This document shows positions 23,971 through 36,610 of a DNA stretch of 64,000 bases, one piece after another. Position numbers and translations under genes: made by a program. The notes beneath the pieces are model-generated. The model saw only the letters and a list, made by a program, of their open reading frames with translations. It was not told where the DNA came from and did not search any database. This DNA is from Pelomyxa schiedti (lineage: Eukaryota; Evosea; Pelobiontida; Pelomyxidae). The stretch covers positions 117,239-181,238 of the forward strand of contig JAHLWZ010000793.1 in NCBI GenBank assembly GCA_020536535.1. The letters run 5' to 3'. How positions within the stretch are numbered: the stretch's first letter is position 1; every line of letters starts with the position of its first letter.

Positions 23971-26900
23971 TCAGTGGGTTGCTCTCTGAATCTGTTCAAC
24001 ACGCCTGCACACTTCTTCCACAGACACTCCCATTCCTTGGACAACCAAAGCCATCCTGTGGTATCCAGGTTAGATGGTTTATTGTCGTGTCGGCCCTGCA
24101 CACTTTTCTTTTGAGAGGTCCAAGAATGACTCTATCAAATCACCATCAATAAATCCATATGCTTCCTCGGTTCTTCTCTCGTTGGAGAAAGACCTCCACC
24201 TGTTTTTAGCACTTAGGTTAAATTGTAGTAGATTGAATGGAAGAAGCCTACTGTGAATGAAGGATTCCACCGACGCCGGAGATTACTGACGTGAGCTTAT
24301 TTTGTAAAGTCAGGAAGAAATCAAACGTCTCCTTTGACAGTGAAGCTACAACGCCGACCATGCCCCCCACTGTGCAAAATAGTACAGTAGAAAGTACAGG
24401 GGACTCATTTGTGTCCATCAGTTTCATAACAAGAGACCCTTCGGAAGAGTGAGCTATAAAATAAGGTGCTTTTTTTGCACACCATGTCTGAACTTGTTAA
24501 CATATTCACCCAAATAAAACTGTCCACACACATCCAGCCTCTGCCTTTCATCATCCGAAGTAGAATCACTATTTGTCTTCAGGGTAAATAAATTACAGGA
24601 ATTCTCTGCGGCTGTACAGAATGTGAGGAGGATATTTGTGGAAACATTTCCTTTGATACCTAAGTAGGTGTCTTCATCCAGAAACTCGATGGCAGTCAAC
24701 CAGTTTGGATTGAAATCTCTTGCAAGTTCAACCAGTTGTTGCTCGACTTCTTTATAACCAATTACCATCATGGATTTCATCAAGTCACCTTTATGGATGT
24801 GGGGTGGTTATTGGAAACAAGTTAAGTTGCAACACACCAACAATAGCAATATCACCACGTGAAACTAGCCAAAGAGCTAAAACATTAGTGTGGCAACTGC
24901 AATGATTCACTAAGGCTTTGCTGTGATGATACGATGAAGATGTTGAGGTGGAAGAAGACACTTGGGGAGTTTGCCATTCAAGAACTTTTACTTTGTCATT
25001 GACACTAGCTATAATTCGGCCCCCTACAAATGAATCTAGGGAGTAAACGGCCCCTTTGACTTGTCTCTCACATACAAGCTCCAGTGTGTGGTGCGAACAG
25101 TCAAAAACAAGCACTCGTCCTTTGGTGGGTTCCACTGGGCTTTTAAGTAAAAATAGAAAGAGACCAAGATGCAACCTTCATCTGGGTCAACGTAGGCAGT
25201 GCCAACGACGAAATAGGGCTTAGAACCACTTTCATCAGGGAGTTTTGTTGAAAGGATAGAACAGCCAGCTTCTTTGGCATCAAGCTCGAACTTGTGAATT
25301 GCTAAAGAATACGTGGGAATATGGAGAGGGATGGGGGGAGGGAGACATACTGTCGAATGTTTCAGAATTGATTAAACGTACATAGCTGACAGGATCGACA
25401 TCGTCATTTGTGATTGTTAGTACACAAAAATTCTTAGTTTCTTCCTGATTTTACGTCAGTCGTCACAGTAATTTGGAACAAGTACCTGATATGCTATCCT
25501 CCTTGGCATTTCTTCCAAAGGAATTGTTCTTATGTGTAGTTTCTGCATGTCATCAACACTCCCAACTTTAAGACCAGCTTCGGTAGCAAGGGCAATGCTG
25601 TTCGGTAGAAGGCGAGTATTGAGTGTGCACATGTGGGTCACCTCCTATCACAAATTAATAGAGGTGTATACAAAGAGATAATAAACCTTGATGTTGACAT
25701 TTGAAAATCTCAACTTGCCATTGGATGTATATACGAGTGTGGGTCGATCTGCAGCCACGAACACAGATGTGCCATGTTGATAGACATTGAGTGACAGGGG
25801 TGTGCTTGCCAGCCTAACTTTTTTTTTCTCCTTCAACTGGCCAGTCTGCGTTTTGAGATAATAGAGGCAACGTCATTCACTAGTGCTGGAGATAGAGAAA
25901 AATACATCTAGAACAAAGGAACAAAGAGTGCCATCTCCCATGCCACATAAAACATAGCTTACTCCCTCCATACTTGCATACATGACCGATCTAGCAATCG
26001 TTTCTGCATGTATGTAAGACTCAAGATTTCGTTTAATATTAACCTTCAAGGGTTGCCATGCACACAAGGTCCAGAGATGGGATCTTCAATACGTGAACGG
26101 ATAGATCACCCCAGAGCCCAACGACACCAATGCTTGAAAATGCTTCACCGAAAACGCCGACATCTACGCAAGATACTTCATTGGCCATCTTGGTTTTACT
26201 ACATTTAATCAGGGAGTGTAGAAAAACGACAATAGAAGTACCTGACTTGCACAATCTTATTGGCTTGAATTTCAAGGTAAAATAAGTTGCCATCACCAGT
26301 TGATAGTAGCACCTGCTGACTGTTGCACGAAACTACCTTTATTTGGGTCCCCTTTCCAGGTTCCCATTGTGACAGAAGGGTATAATTTGTGCCACTTACG
26401 AGGCGAATGCCTCCTGAAGTTACCTATGCATAGTTTAAGGATAATAAAAAAGATTGTCTACAGAACCTGAATAAAATTGCCATGCACAACATTACCACAA
26501 TACATGGACTGAACAGAACAATCGAAGCCTGGAATTTCAAACTCAGAGATTTCTTCTTCTCTGAAAGATAAAATCCTGGTCGCACTAACAAAAGACACTG
26601 AATCACGTTAATTTACTGTGCAAGCAGAAATGTACTACCAACTACAAATTCATCGAATTGTGGCTCGGTAGAAGACCGTAAAGACCACAGCCCTCTTAAA
26701 CCTGATTTGTTGTGAGTAGGAGTTGGTAGAACTATTCGAAACCAGTCAAATTTTCAAAAGAAGCTCTCTCAGACACTCCTACACCATTACTTATCACTCT
26801 AAGGGAACAATCTCGGTAGGCACCCGAGCAGGTAACAAGTTGACCCTTTTCAATCAGAAAGTTAAAAAGTTTAGCTGGAGAGACCCTCTACCTCTCCTTG

Positions 26901-28447
26901 CTTAGCTAGATCCACTACAACAAAATCAGGAGTAGGGCCAATATTGACAAACCTGTCAAGTACCTCAAAATTATCACCTGAACTGGTGTAAAGCCTACAA
27001 TAACTTAAGAGGCTTTCCATACCACTGGCATTCTTCTCACTCAGTAGTCTAATTAACTTAGAGTCACTGAACCGAGATCCTAGATACCAATTAGTAAACC
27101 TTGACTTAGAAGTTTTACCATCAACCTACAAATACAACTCCATTGTCTACATAGGAAATAGTAGACGCTGCACAAACCTAGATAAACTGTTACCATTATT
27201 TGGTTTCTGAAATAAATCAACCATTCCAATTGTGTCTAGTCGTATGTCGGCCAACTTTGAACGGGCTCTCTCCAAAGTGAGAACATACAATAGGCCTTGT
27301 TCATCACCAAGCAGAATGCGTTTTCCATCTTCATCAATCTTACCATACCTACACAACAACATACATTGAATATTTAGTCAAGTCCAATGGGAATGTGTAA
27401 CATACACCACCATAGTTGTGGGCTTCATGGAGAGAGCTTTGTAGCTTGCATGGTCAGCTGCAGCTGATGCTGCTGACGATGCCCCGGTGGCGGGTGTACT
27501 GGTTGGTTTTTGACCATTGTGGTATGTGATAGTCTGCTCACTTACGATGATAATGCCACCTTGGGGAGTAAAAAAAAAAAAGGAAAAAAAAAAGGTATTG
27601 ATACCTAATGGAGATGGAACGGGAATAAGCATTGTTGTCCCACTTTCGACATTACGTAGATCCCATGGGCCAGGTACAATCTCTAAATCAGACTAAAATG
27701 GTTAATGTTTCTAGTCATGTCAAAAATCAAAATAACGATTTCTTTTACATTCTGATCATGTGCTGTCAACTCATATGTCTTAACATGTCTTACATCTCCT
27801 GGAACTTGGTAAAGTACTACAAGTGTAGGTACACGTGTGTTGTATTGAAATTGAATGTCAATGATGTTGACTTCCTCCAGTCTAATTTGAAAACAAGAAT
27901 TAAGTCCCAAATGACTTGAGCAAACTCCAAACCTCAAATTATAAGCAGAAATGCTAGACGACATATTACGAGTCATTGGTATAACTTTAAGTATCCCATT
28001 GTACAATAGAAGGGCGGCTACTCGGAGGTTTGGGTCAATGGCCCCAAGCATTCCACCCTTATTACACCAATGAATATAAGTGTGAAAAGTGGCAGAAAAA
28101 CCTGACAAGGGATCCCCACTCTATCTCGGACATTGCATGTCCATTCAGTTTGGATTTCCCGTTTTATAGAATTATAAGAGAGAACGCATAAATGGTATTG
28201 TTCCGTGCAAATCATCAAATGGTCTTGTTTGCTTCCCTGCACATGTTACTAATGTCACCACGCAGTCTGTTTGTATTGCAACACACAGTGGGTCTGAACA
28301 CTTTAAACAATCCAACCCTGCCATACAGTGTGACATCAGCAAGTGGTGCAAGTCCATCTTCCACAACTTTGAAAATCTCCATTCTCGTACTTCGCCTGCC
28401 ATTTTGATAAAACTTAATACCAAGAAATAACCAGAGCCAGCAACAAA

Positions 28448-28515
<68 letters not shown>

Positions 28516-28778
28516 CGAGAGCAGGGAGACAAAAAAAAACCCCCAAAACAACCACCCCCGGCGTACACGATAATCAAATTGACATCAGTAGGAGATGTGA
28601 AATTGGCCATGGACGAGAAGTGAACAGCAGTTGGCTTGTGAGCAGTGACCACGTAGTTCCAGCATCTCCCCACGCCCCCTCCTCCGCCCCTAGCTGACGT
28701 CGTCGTAGACGTGCTCGCTGCGCTCGTGCTCGTGCTCGTGGATGTAGTCGCCGTCGATGTCGCCGTAGAACTCGCCAT
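23971..28778 (-). CDS. DDB1: DDB1, CUL4 E3 ligase adaptor, multi-exon, left-arm copy
   Basis: Adaptor linking CUL4 to DCAF substrate receptors, with roles in nucleotide excision repair and protein turnover. It starts at 28778 with a Ser/Thr leader, then [17 protein letters not shown]. Exon 2 resumes [14 protein letters not shown] and [15 protein letters not shown]. Recognisable family blocks follow in order: [140 protein letters not shown], and the helical C-terminus ending at 23971. All three propellers and the C-terminal domain are covered, joined by more than a dozen short introns. It is divergent from ZNHIT3. Confidence 0.97.
28453..28514. repeat. 62-nt A/T homopolymer in DDB1 intron 1 (left arm)
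   Basis: 62 A on the + strand, which is T on the DDB1 sense strand. The mirror run at 54273-54334 is also exactly 62 nt. Confidence 0.97.
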
Positions 28779-28874
28779 CACCTCGTCGCCACAGATAGAA
28801 TGGAAAAGTGGGCGATTAGAAAAAACCTCGGCGAGATCTGGTGGGCAGTTGCCAGTTAATAAAGACAAATTGCG
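28779..28874. promoter_or_regulatory. 96-bp bidirectional promoter between DDB1 and ZNHIT3 (left arm)
   Basis: The start codons of two divergent genes are separated by only 96 bp, so both promoters and 5' UTRs must share this stretch. No TATA box is evident. The mirror copy is 53913-54008. Confidence 0.55.
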
Positions 28875-29528
28875 ATGTCGGGCGAGCCGGTGGTGTGTGA
28901 AATATGCACGTCGCAGCCACACAAGTACACGTGTCCTGTTTGCGATCTCAAATTGTGTGTAAGTCTCACCGCCTCGTTGTGCTTTCCTTTCGAGGCACCA
29001 CTCTCCTTTCCTAAGCTAATGTTGGTTTTTTTTTTTTTTTGCTCCCACAAGCTGTTCTGTGCCTTGTTGGAAGAGGCATAAAGGTTCTTATCGTCCCCCA
29101 AAAAGACAATTTCGACTTGACAATGAGTAGAATCTCCGTGCAAGCCCAGTTTACACCCACGTGTGATTGACGATCAAGTGTATGTCGTTACGCCAAGACA
29201 ATTTTCTGAACTTGGTGTGTCGTGCTTTCTTATTACCTTTTTTTTTGTTGGAGACTTCTGATGTTCCCTTTAGCTTCATCGGTTACAGTGAGGAAACTTT
29301 TGCAAAATCCCGCTTTGCAGGAAAAAATTAGAAGCATCGACAGTGCACCAAAAGCGAGGTTTTCTCATCTTTCGAAAGATATTGCTTCAAAAATAAAACT
29401 TACTCCCTGTTAGTAGGGAAGCACTACTTAATAAAGCACTGGAAGAAGATAAGGAGTTTGCGGGCTTTGTAAATGTCATGCTGCAGGTTGTTCGTATACG
29501 TAGTGCAACTGGAAAATGTATTCTTTGA
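28875..29528 (+). CDS. ZNHIT3: ZNHIT3/HIT1-like zinc-finger HIT protein, left-arm copy
   Basis: Box C/D snoRNP assembly factor family. The ATG at 28875 opens MSGEPVVCEICTSQPHKYTC. The zf-HIT finger is CEIC, CPVC, then CSVPCWKRHK. The last part forms only after removing an intron with donor GTGTAAG at about 28957 and acceptor CACAAG near 29051. Later exons give a C-terminal helix region (VRKLLQNPALQEKIRSID, LLNKALEEDKEFAGFVNVML) that resembles the ZNHIT3 NUFIP-binding tail. The stop is at 29526-29528. Three to four short introns. Confidence 0.8.
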
Positions 29529-29563
29529 TATGTTTATTCCCTTGGCTTTGAGCAAGGCTCGAT

Positions 29564-31552
29564 TCACTCGAGGATTGCCATTAGTTTCAGTTGCCTAAGT
29601 GAGCATGAACCGATGACCCCATGCAGCTCGTTTTTCGCCAGTGCCAGCATTGTAATAATGCTGTAAAACAAGTTGTTTGGTCCCTTGATGTTGTTACTTT
29701 TTTGGTTAGAGGGAATAAAAAAGCCTCTTACTGGGTACACTGGTATTTTGTTTCCATCATACACGACTTCATAGTGGGGTGGGCTCAAATCCTTCTGGAG
29801 AATAGCAATCCCCTTTGTGAGAGCATCTAACAAAGTATCAGGCTCCGCACAGTTACAAGGAACATACCAACCTTTGGGTTGCTCAAAAAGTACAACATGG
29901 TTCTGGGAAAACGGGAAAAACAAGTCCAGATACGTGTAGAACAAATGGAATACAAGAATAGCATCAGTGGGGTGCTGATTTGTCCACTTGACACCTCCAG
30001 AGCTACCACCATTCCATGTGTAGTCAGGCATAAGATTTCCTCCTCGAGAAAGTTCTGAGTATCAAGAGAGAATTTTCTAAATTAAAGAACTGTAGAAAAG
30101 GGTATGAATTCAACCTGCAACTCTATGTTTGATGTAAGTCTCTGAGAAGGGGTACCGTGTAATATTTGTAAAACGGGCTACCACCTAACCATCTATCAGT
30201 GGGAAATTGCCACTACAGTCACACATGCATTTGCATCGGTTTGAGAAACAAGGGGAATGAAGACATATGCCATCAACCACTGCTTCATCTTATCTGTGCA
30301 ATCGGGGATTCGACCTGCCACAAGCTCACTCAATCTCTACAGATGTGAAAGATAAGCAATAGTTGATGAAGATGAGGAAGCTCTTTACCCGTAAAGATTC
30401 CGCTTTATAATCTGGAGAGTTGCAGGACAGTATCACCGCTGCACCTGCGGAAGAAGCGGCTGGGCTGAACAAGTTATAAGCGGGAGGCATTGGACCAATA
30501 CATGTACCAAGGTGGGGCGGGTTGGTATTCCTTTGGTTGAAATATCTCAGTGAATTCACATTCAAAGCCTGGTGAAGTGCCTTCATTAAAGTCTGCAGGT
30601 GCAAATTCACTAAATCTCTGTGATTGACTGTTCAATGTATAGGCCATTTGATTATACGAGCGACTCATTCTCTCATCCGGGAACAGAGTATCTATTTACG
30701 TAACAAGGTGAAAAATAAACATGCCGTTTCCCAGAAGATACAAACTTGTTGTCCTAAAGAAAAAAGTTAGCAACACAAAAAAAAAAACATTGTGAGAAAA
30801 GAGTATTGTTACCGGAGAGGAGTCTGAGAGAAATCCAGTCGTTGTTGACCAAACTGGATTTGTCCGGAGAGTAAACTAGGTGCCGTCTGCTCCAAACGAA
30901 TAGGTGTGACTGAAAGTGTGCGAGCAGTTTGCTGAAGTCTCAATCTTGGATCAGAAGGGGCTGGGGTCAAGGCAGGTGTGACAGGTAAATTTTGCTGGGG
31001 TGTTGGTGGTGTTGTTGTTGTTGTAGTAGGGGATTCGGAGGATAGCCGAGAATACATTTGATATGCACAAATATAGGCGGACCTGGCCAGGAGTGCCACG
31101 GAAATAGTATAGGCTAAATGCAAAGTCTCAGAAAACAAGGCAGGAAATAGAAAACTGCAGCCAACCTAAATAATGTACAAATGTCCAGTCCAAAACAATC
31201 AACGTCGACCGTAATCCCCTGAGATTCCAGGATTAACACTTCCTTCAACAACGATGATATGACGCATGCAATCACACAAACCTAAACATTGGGAATCTGA
31301 AAAAAGCTGCCGTAGCTGCTGCGTACAAAAACAATTTCCTAGCGTCAGAAAAATTCCCTGCGCTCCACGATGCACGCCCACTCCGTGCGCCGCTTCCCAC
31401 AAGTTGAGGTTGCCGTGGCCCTGCAAACAACCTCTTAGGACAACCCAAAACAATAACCCCTCGAAAGGATACGTACTTATGGGAGTGGGAGTCGCCACGG
31501 CACTGTTATTGATTCGTCGCGTCGGAGTAAGTGTGCCTGCTTGCGTGTTCAT
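29564..31552 (-). CDS. TMEM209: TMEM209-like nuclear envelope protein, left-arm copy
   Basis: Family found at the nuclear envelope and nuclear pores (CytochromB561_N family). The ATG at 31552 leads into a Pro/Thr leader, then hydrophobic segments (KLFLYAAATAAFFRFPMF, STLIVLDWTFVH, TLHLAYTISVALLA). A disordered Thr/Pro/Gln-rich linker follows. The C-terminal domain is the best evidence: YNQMAYTLNSQSQRFSEF, GTCIGPMPPAYNLF in an adjoining exon, DAILVFHLFYTYLDLFFP, SPPHYEVVYDGNKIPVYPVRG, and NNLFYSIITMLALAKNELHGVIGSC, ending at 29564. These match the TMEM209 order. Five or more short introns. The start is chosen as the first ATG that splices into the membrane segments. Confidence 0.8.
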
Positions 31553-31645
31553 CGTTCAGTGGCTACGGAAATTGGCTGCCAACAGAATCTGAAAATTTTC
31601 TTCCGTGAACATCACAACTCTGTTAATAATAAAAAAAACAAAAGA

Positions 31646-32618
31646 ATGCGTTCATTGAGTCTTCTCTCTGCCTTGGCTTTCTTCGTTTCCTTCTCACACC
31701 AAGTACAGTCTCCAATCCCTCCCACAACTTCGATCTCACAAAGCCACACCAGACTGTGTACGACATACACGCCAAGTTGCCCCCCGAGCTGAGTCAAGAG
31801 ATAGTGGACCTCAGTCTCCAGATTCAACAATTGTGCCCTAACGACGAAATCTCCTTCGATTGGGCTCTGCCTCACATCACCCTGTACCAGACTGACTTTG
31901 TAAATGATACCTTAGACGATGTAGTCGCTGCGTATGCATTTTGTTCTCGTTTACATTGTAATGACAGTTGCGTAATAGAAATATGTCAAACATCAAATAG
32001 TGAATATTCTCAAAACTACACTCCTCTTTTGAGATATAATTGCATACATAAGGGGCTGATTTGACGCTCAGGATGGATCAACTTGCTCCAACACTCCACA
32101 CATGCAAAGCTACTATGGGAGCCCCGCTGCTTTCGGGTCAGTATTTCATGTGGGAAGTATCTGTGCCAAATGACTGCCTTCAGTGGCTTAGTGACAGCGT
32201 TGTCAATGCCACCTACCAGTACCGCAACAAAACACAAGCAATCCCTGAGTGGGTTTTCGATGAACCAAATCCCCCTCGCAATGAGATGATACTGTACTGC
32301 TTGAAGGTTTATTTTTTCCTGCTTATTTTCCGTTTGTCACCATTTTTTTACAGTACGGCTCCCCTGGAGTTTTTGACCAGTTTTCGCCTCAGTAAGTCCT
32401 TCTCTCACTTCAGTCCAGCTTTTACAATCCTAACCATTCCCAGTGTCACTTTGGCTTGGGACAGTGTCGATGATATGACCCCGCTGCTTGATTTGGACTA
32501 CCCCCCCGTTGAATTTGAAATCAGTGTTGTTGGGATTGGACTGGTTGGAATACACGGCACTGTTTTAAGAGGAACCGATTTGGGAACATATACACTACCA
32601 AATGAAGGAGAAAAGTAG
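31646..32618 (+). CDS. secreted 2H phosphoesterase (two HxT motifs), left-arm copy
   Basis: Signal peptide MRSLSLLSALAFFVSFSHQ at 31646, then a 41-nt intron (GTACAG...CAAAG). Its removal joins FSHQ to PHQTVYDIHAK in frame. The mature part has LPHITLYQTDF. After further introns, splicing of TCGCCTCA to TGTCACT creates FSPHVTLAWDS. The pair HITL...HVTL is the signature of the 2H phosphoesterase fold (2'-5' RNA ligase/AKAP7/cyclic phosphodiesterase superfamily), where both His act on 2',3'-cyclic or related phosphate bonds. It ends at 32618. The substrate is unknown. Secretion is unusual for this superfamily. Confidence 0.75.
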
Positions 32619-32705
32619 ACGTATGAAAGAAGTGAAATTCAAAAATTAGTTTGTTCAAATCAATTCCTGTTGTAAGCAGTGTCATTTGTTGAAGGGTGGA
32701 TTTGC

Positions 32706-33553
32706 CTAGGACATCTTGGCGCGGCTAAAGTCCATTTCGGGGTGTTGTTTCATAAATTTCTCCAGCATCTTCTGCTTGTCCATTTCTTCCGAGGTGGGCA
32801 AACCAAGAGCCTTCTGCCTTTGGTCGAACATCATCTTCTCCACCATCTGGCGGGTCTCTCCATCAAGGTCACTCAGCTTGCTATTTTCCGGCTCCACCTA
32901 GCAACCATGAGTAAGAAGGGTCGCATGAATGGTTTTTTTAACCTTGGTCGTGTCAATCTCGGGGTCACCCTTAAATACGCACTTCCACCATTCCATTTGG
33001 TTGAGCTTTGTGATTTCGAACACAACGTCGCGCTGTTCATCCAAGCTCCAAAAGCTATCACCACTGCGAATTGGCTTATCGAAATCGGCGTCAATAATGA
33101 GAGTGCCCCTATGCTTGAACAACAAATGCTTGTCGGTCATCTTAATGAGAACATCTCTTCCTCGTGTACCTGTGTATTTCGTTCAGAATAACGTCAATAT
33201 ATCTCGCTATGTATCTCACAACCACTCCCTTTCTTCTACTATTATTTGACACCAAAGGGGGGAAAAAAAAAAGGTACTAAAATCTTGTAAAAAGAAAATT
33301 TACCAGGAGTAACAGGGAAATGAACAGTGACCTCAGCTAGGCGCTGGGTCCAAGTGTACTTTTCGGTCTTGCCGCCTCCGTTGACTGGGAGCGTCTTTGG
33401 TGGCCCGCTCACGGCCGGTGCGGTCGGGGGCGGAGAAACAGCAGAAGATGCGGTAGTAGTTGTTGTAACCGCCTCTGTCGTTGTTGTGGTAGGCTCGGCT
33501 GTCGTTGTCGTAGTTCCGGTGCTGGGGGTTGCCGCAGTCGCTTCGTCAGCCAT
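32706..33553 (-). CDS. NUDC: NUDC nuclear migration protein (CS/p23 domain), left-arm copy
   Basis: HSP90-linked co-chaperone family acting on dynein and cytoskeletal proteins. It starts at 33553 ([13 protein letters not shown]) with a Thr-rich leader. The CS domain follows: [17 protein letters not shown], then after an intron [34 protein letters not shown] and [20 protein letters not shown]. The NUDC C-terminal helix is intact: [19 protein letters not shown], then the tail [15 protein letters not shown], stop at 32706. Two introns. All diagnostic residues of NUDC (WWKCV, PENSKL) are present. Confidence 0.95.
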
Positions 33554-33824
33554 CTTTTTTTTCCTTTTGGAAAAAAAAAAGGTTGGAATCTCAAAAGATG
33601 GTTCCTCGCAGTCGCTCCAAAAAAAGCCTCAGAAAGCTCGGCATTGCACACCGGTGGGTTATGCGATGAAACGGGAAAGTGCAGTGTTTGATCAGGTACT
33701 GTGCCTCATCTCTTCGTTCGATCAAATCTCAATTATCACGAAACCTCCCCTAGAAAAAAGGAAAAAAAAAAGGCCTCTCCACACGGACACAGGGGAGTGC
33801 ACCTTTAGAACACCACAAAGATCA

Positions 33825-36543
33825 ATGGCGTCCCAGACAATTATAGAGCCTCAGAGAACCTCCCCCCGACCTCGTCTAGTTGCCTCCTCTGGATCATCGT
33901 CGTCCTCCCAGGAGGCCTCAGATGCTCAGTCTCAACCCCAGACCCAGACCATGACGATGGTGTCGGCAGATCCCGCCACCATCATATGCACCCCACCCAA
34001 TCCCATAATCACAACCACCACCAACAGCAACGTAAACATCAACACCATCAACCGGGGAGTGCCTCCTCCATTTGATGTCAAGGGAGTGAGTCAATGGTTG
34101 CAGGCCCAATTTGAGACTTTTGCACTAGAAAAGGCTGCTTGGTCTGATGAAAGAGCTCACTTGGTGGTACTGTTTTGATATCTTCTTTATAACTTTACGG
34201 GGAAAAAACAAAATTCATGTAAATTTTTGTGTTCATTTATTAGCTACAAAAAAAATTTAAAAAAGCTTCCTTTTCACTAAAAATCATCGTCGGTGTTTGG
34301 ACGTGTATAGCAACAAATTAAAACATTGGAATCTCGTTATGAAACACAATGCGAGGTATCCAAACACCTGGCACTAAGACTGCAAGCTCTCAATCAGTTG
34401 CCCCTATTACGCACCCTAAATTATACTGACATTTACAAGGCCTATTCCACAGGGCCTATTGGCAGACACCTATCCTACTCCCAGTACAAATACACTGCAT
34501 ATACATTCACCTGATGTTCTTGTTCAGTTGCCCTCCTAAACGACTTGTTGCTTTGTGCATTTACACATATTTTCCAGATATCTACGAGAAGTTGGCTATG
34601 GTTCCATCACTTGGATTGGCTCTGTGCCATCACAGAATCCACAACGCCCACCTTCACCCGTGCAACAACAACAACAGCAAGCACAAGCACAACCACAACC
34701 ACAACTACAAGCACAACCCACGGAGGTTACATCTACTCTCCCTCTCCAATCCTCTCCTAAAAAACAACCTGTGATGCCTTCTATTATCAGAGAAGGAACT
34801 TCAATCAGTCTAGTCGCTCACCAACTAGACGACCACAAAGCTATGCACCAACTTAAACGAAGCAACACACAACCCGATCCTAGAGCCCTTGCTCCATCTC
34901 TTCCAAGAGATTCACCACCAAGATCTCCCGTAATCACACATCTTATGGTACTTAGTTTTATACTTCTGAGACTTTCACTAATTCGCTGCTCAAGGTTGAA
35001 GACAATTCCATTGCACCCACACCCTCACCCTCATCACATGTCAAGTGGTTTCATTCAAGCACTCTAACTCATGGACTTGGGACATGCCGTTGCCTCTTGT
35101 TGCACCCTAATTCACAACTTTTTTATGCTGCAAGAGATGATGGAACACTCCAAATGTGGTCATTGTATGTCCCTGCTCTCACAAAATAGCACCTCACACC
35201 CCCAGGAGTAACTTTGCAGAGCCCTGTTACGTTTTCCGAGGCCACAGAGGCCCAGGTGAGCCGACCTCTCTTTTCCTGAGTCTAACCTAACCTACATAGT
35301 CGTGAACCTTGCCTTGTCAGTCAAAAATAATATCCTTTTGAGTGGCAGTGCAGATACTACAATAGTTTTGAACACAATACCCCCACCCACAATTCGAGCG
35401 TACTCATCCACTGGTACGCCTCGCTGTTCACCTCACCCTGACTGATCGAATTGCAGGAAATGTACATAAATACAGAATCTCTAGTGTCACTTGCCATACA
35501 GATATTGTGTGGTCGTTGTGTGCGCTACCTAGTTCATTTTTTTCTGCAAGTGCTGATAAAACTGTTCGCCACTGGGATTTGAACAAATGTACATCCTCTA
35601 ACAGTCCTGTTTTTACTGAAGTTTTGCAGTATCTCAGTTACAAACCTATCAATATCGACCAGAGGGTACATCCAAAAAGTGGTAAATGTTATTCTAAACC
35701 CTTTCCTTCAGAAAGTCAAGAATTCTGCACTCCTACTTGCGTTACAATAAGAGCCGGTTCAGATTCTCCCAACAGTGTTATTGTATGCTACAGCGAAGGG
35801 TTACTTGGCACCTTTGATATCGAGAGTGCAAAATGTGTGTTAGCCATGAAAAGCGGAGAAGAATATTCAAACATCAGCTTCAATAAGGTATCAATCCCCT
35901 AAATTTCCCTTAAAAATAAATTGTTTAGGTATCCCCTGTACCAGCTTTAGGTTCTGAGGCGTTTCTCGTTTCATCCACTGATTCAAATCTGAGATTGTAT
36001 GATATCTCATCAGGTTCTTCCTTTTCTATCTACACCAAAATTCTAATCATAGTCGTAACACAACTGTCAATTCGCGACTCACTACATTCCGTTTAGGAAA
36101 GAAACAATCACAGTGGAACATTGGCACAGCCACAACAGTGTCACTCGATTCATCTGAAACAAGTACCCTGTTGTGTTGTGGCTACGATGATGGCTGTGCC
36201 AGAATATGGGACTTGCGGAATATGGTCTCACCTTTATCTTCCATTTTCCCCCCTGAGGTTAGTTTCATTCCCCACTTTTTTTTCTTTTCTTGGTTGTCAA
36301 CCTATGAAAATCCTCACGTAAACACAGAAAAGCTGGTCCCGAATGGGTTCTGGAGTCACAGCACTCGCTTTCAACAGCACAAGTGAAGGAAGTGTTGTAC
36401 TATGTGCTCATGCAGATATGTCCATTAGTGTTCACCAACCCACACCCCCACAACCACAACCAAGCCTAGTAATGCCACCACACAGGCATTCTCAGAAACA
36501 ACCAGCATCACCACACCACGTTACCAAACCAAGACAATCCTGA
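33825..36543 (+). CDS. striatin-like WD40 scaffold (STRIPAK), left-arm copy
   Basis: Scaffold of the STRIPAK phosphatase-kinase complex. The ATG at 33825 begins MASQTIIEPQ and a disordered Ser/Gln/Thr leader. The striatin signature follows: DVKGVSQWLQAQFETFALEKA, a coiled coil (LESRYETQCEVSKHLALRLQ), then YLREVGYGSITW, equivalent to the family motif after the coil. A Gln/Pro-rich linker leads to C-terminal WD40 blades (LFYAARDDGTLQMW, LSGSADTTI, FSASADKTVRHWDLN, VSSTDSNLRLYD, CCGYDDGCARIWDL, ALAFNSTSEGSVV). Stop at 36541-36543. The short final His/Pro tail is lineage-specific. At least eight introns are inferred. Confidence 0.8.
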
Positions 36544-36610
36544 AATTGTTTCTTTTTTAAAAACAAATACATCCATTTGTACATTTTTTCTTTACCTACA
36601 TGAAACAAGT

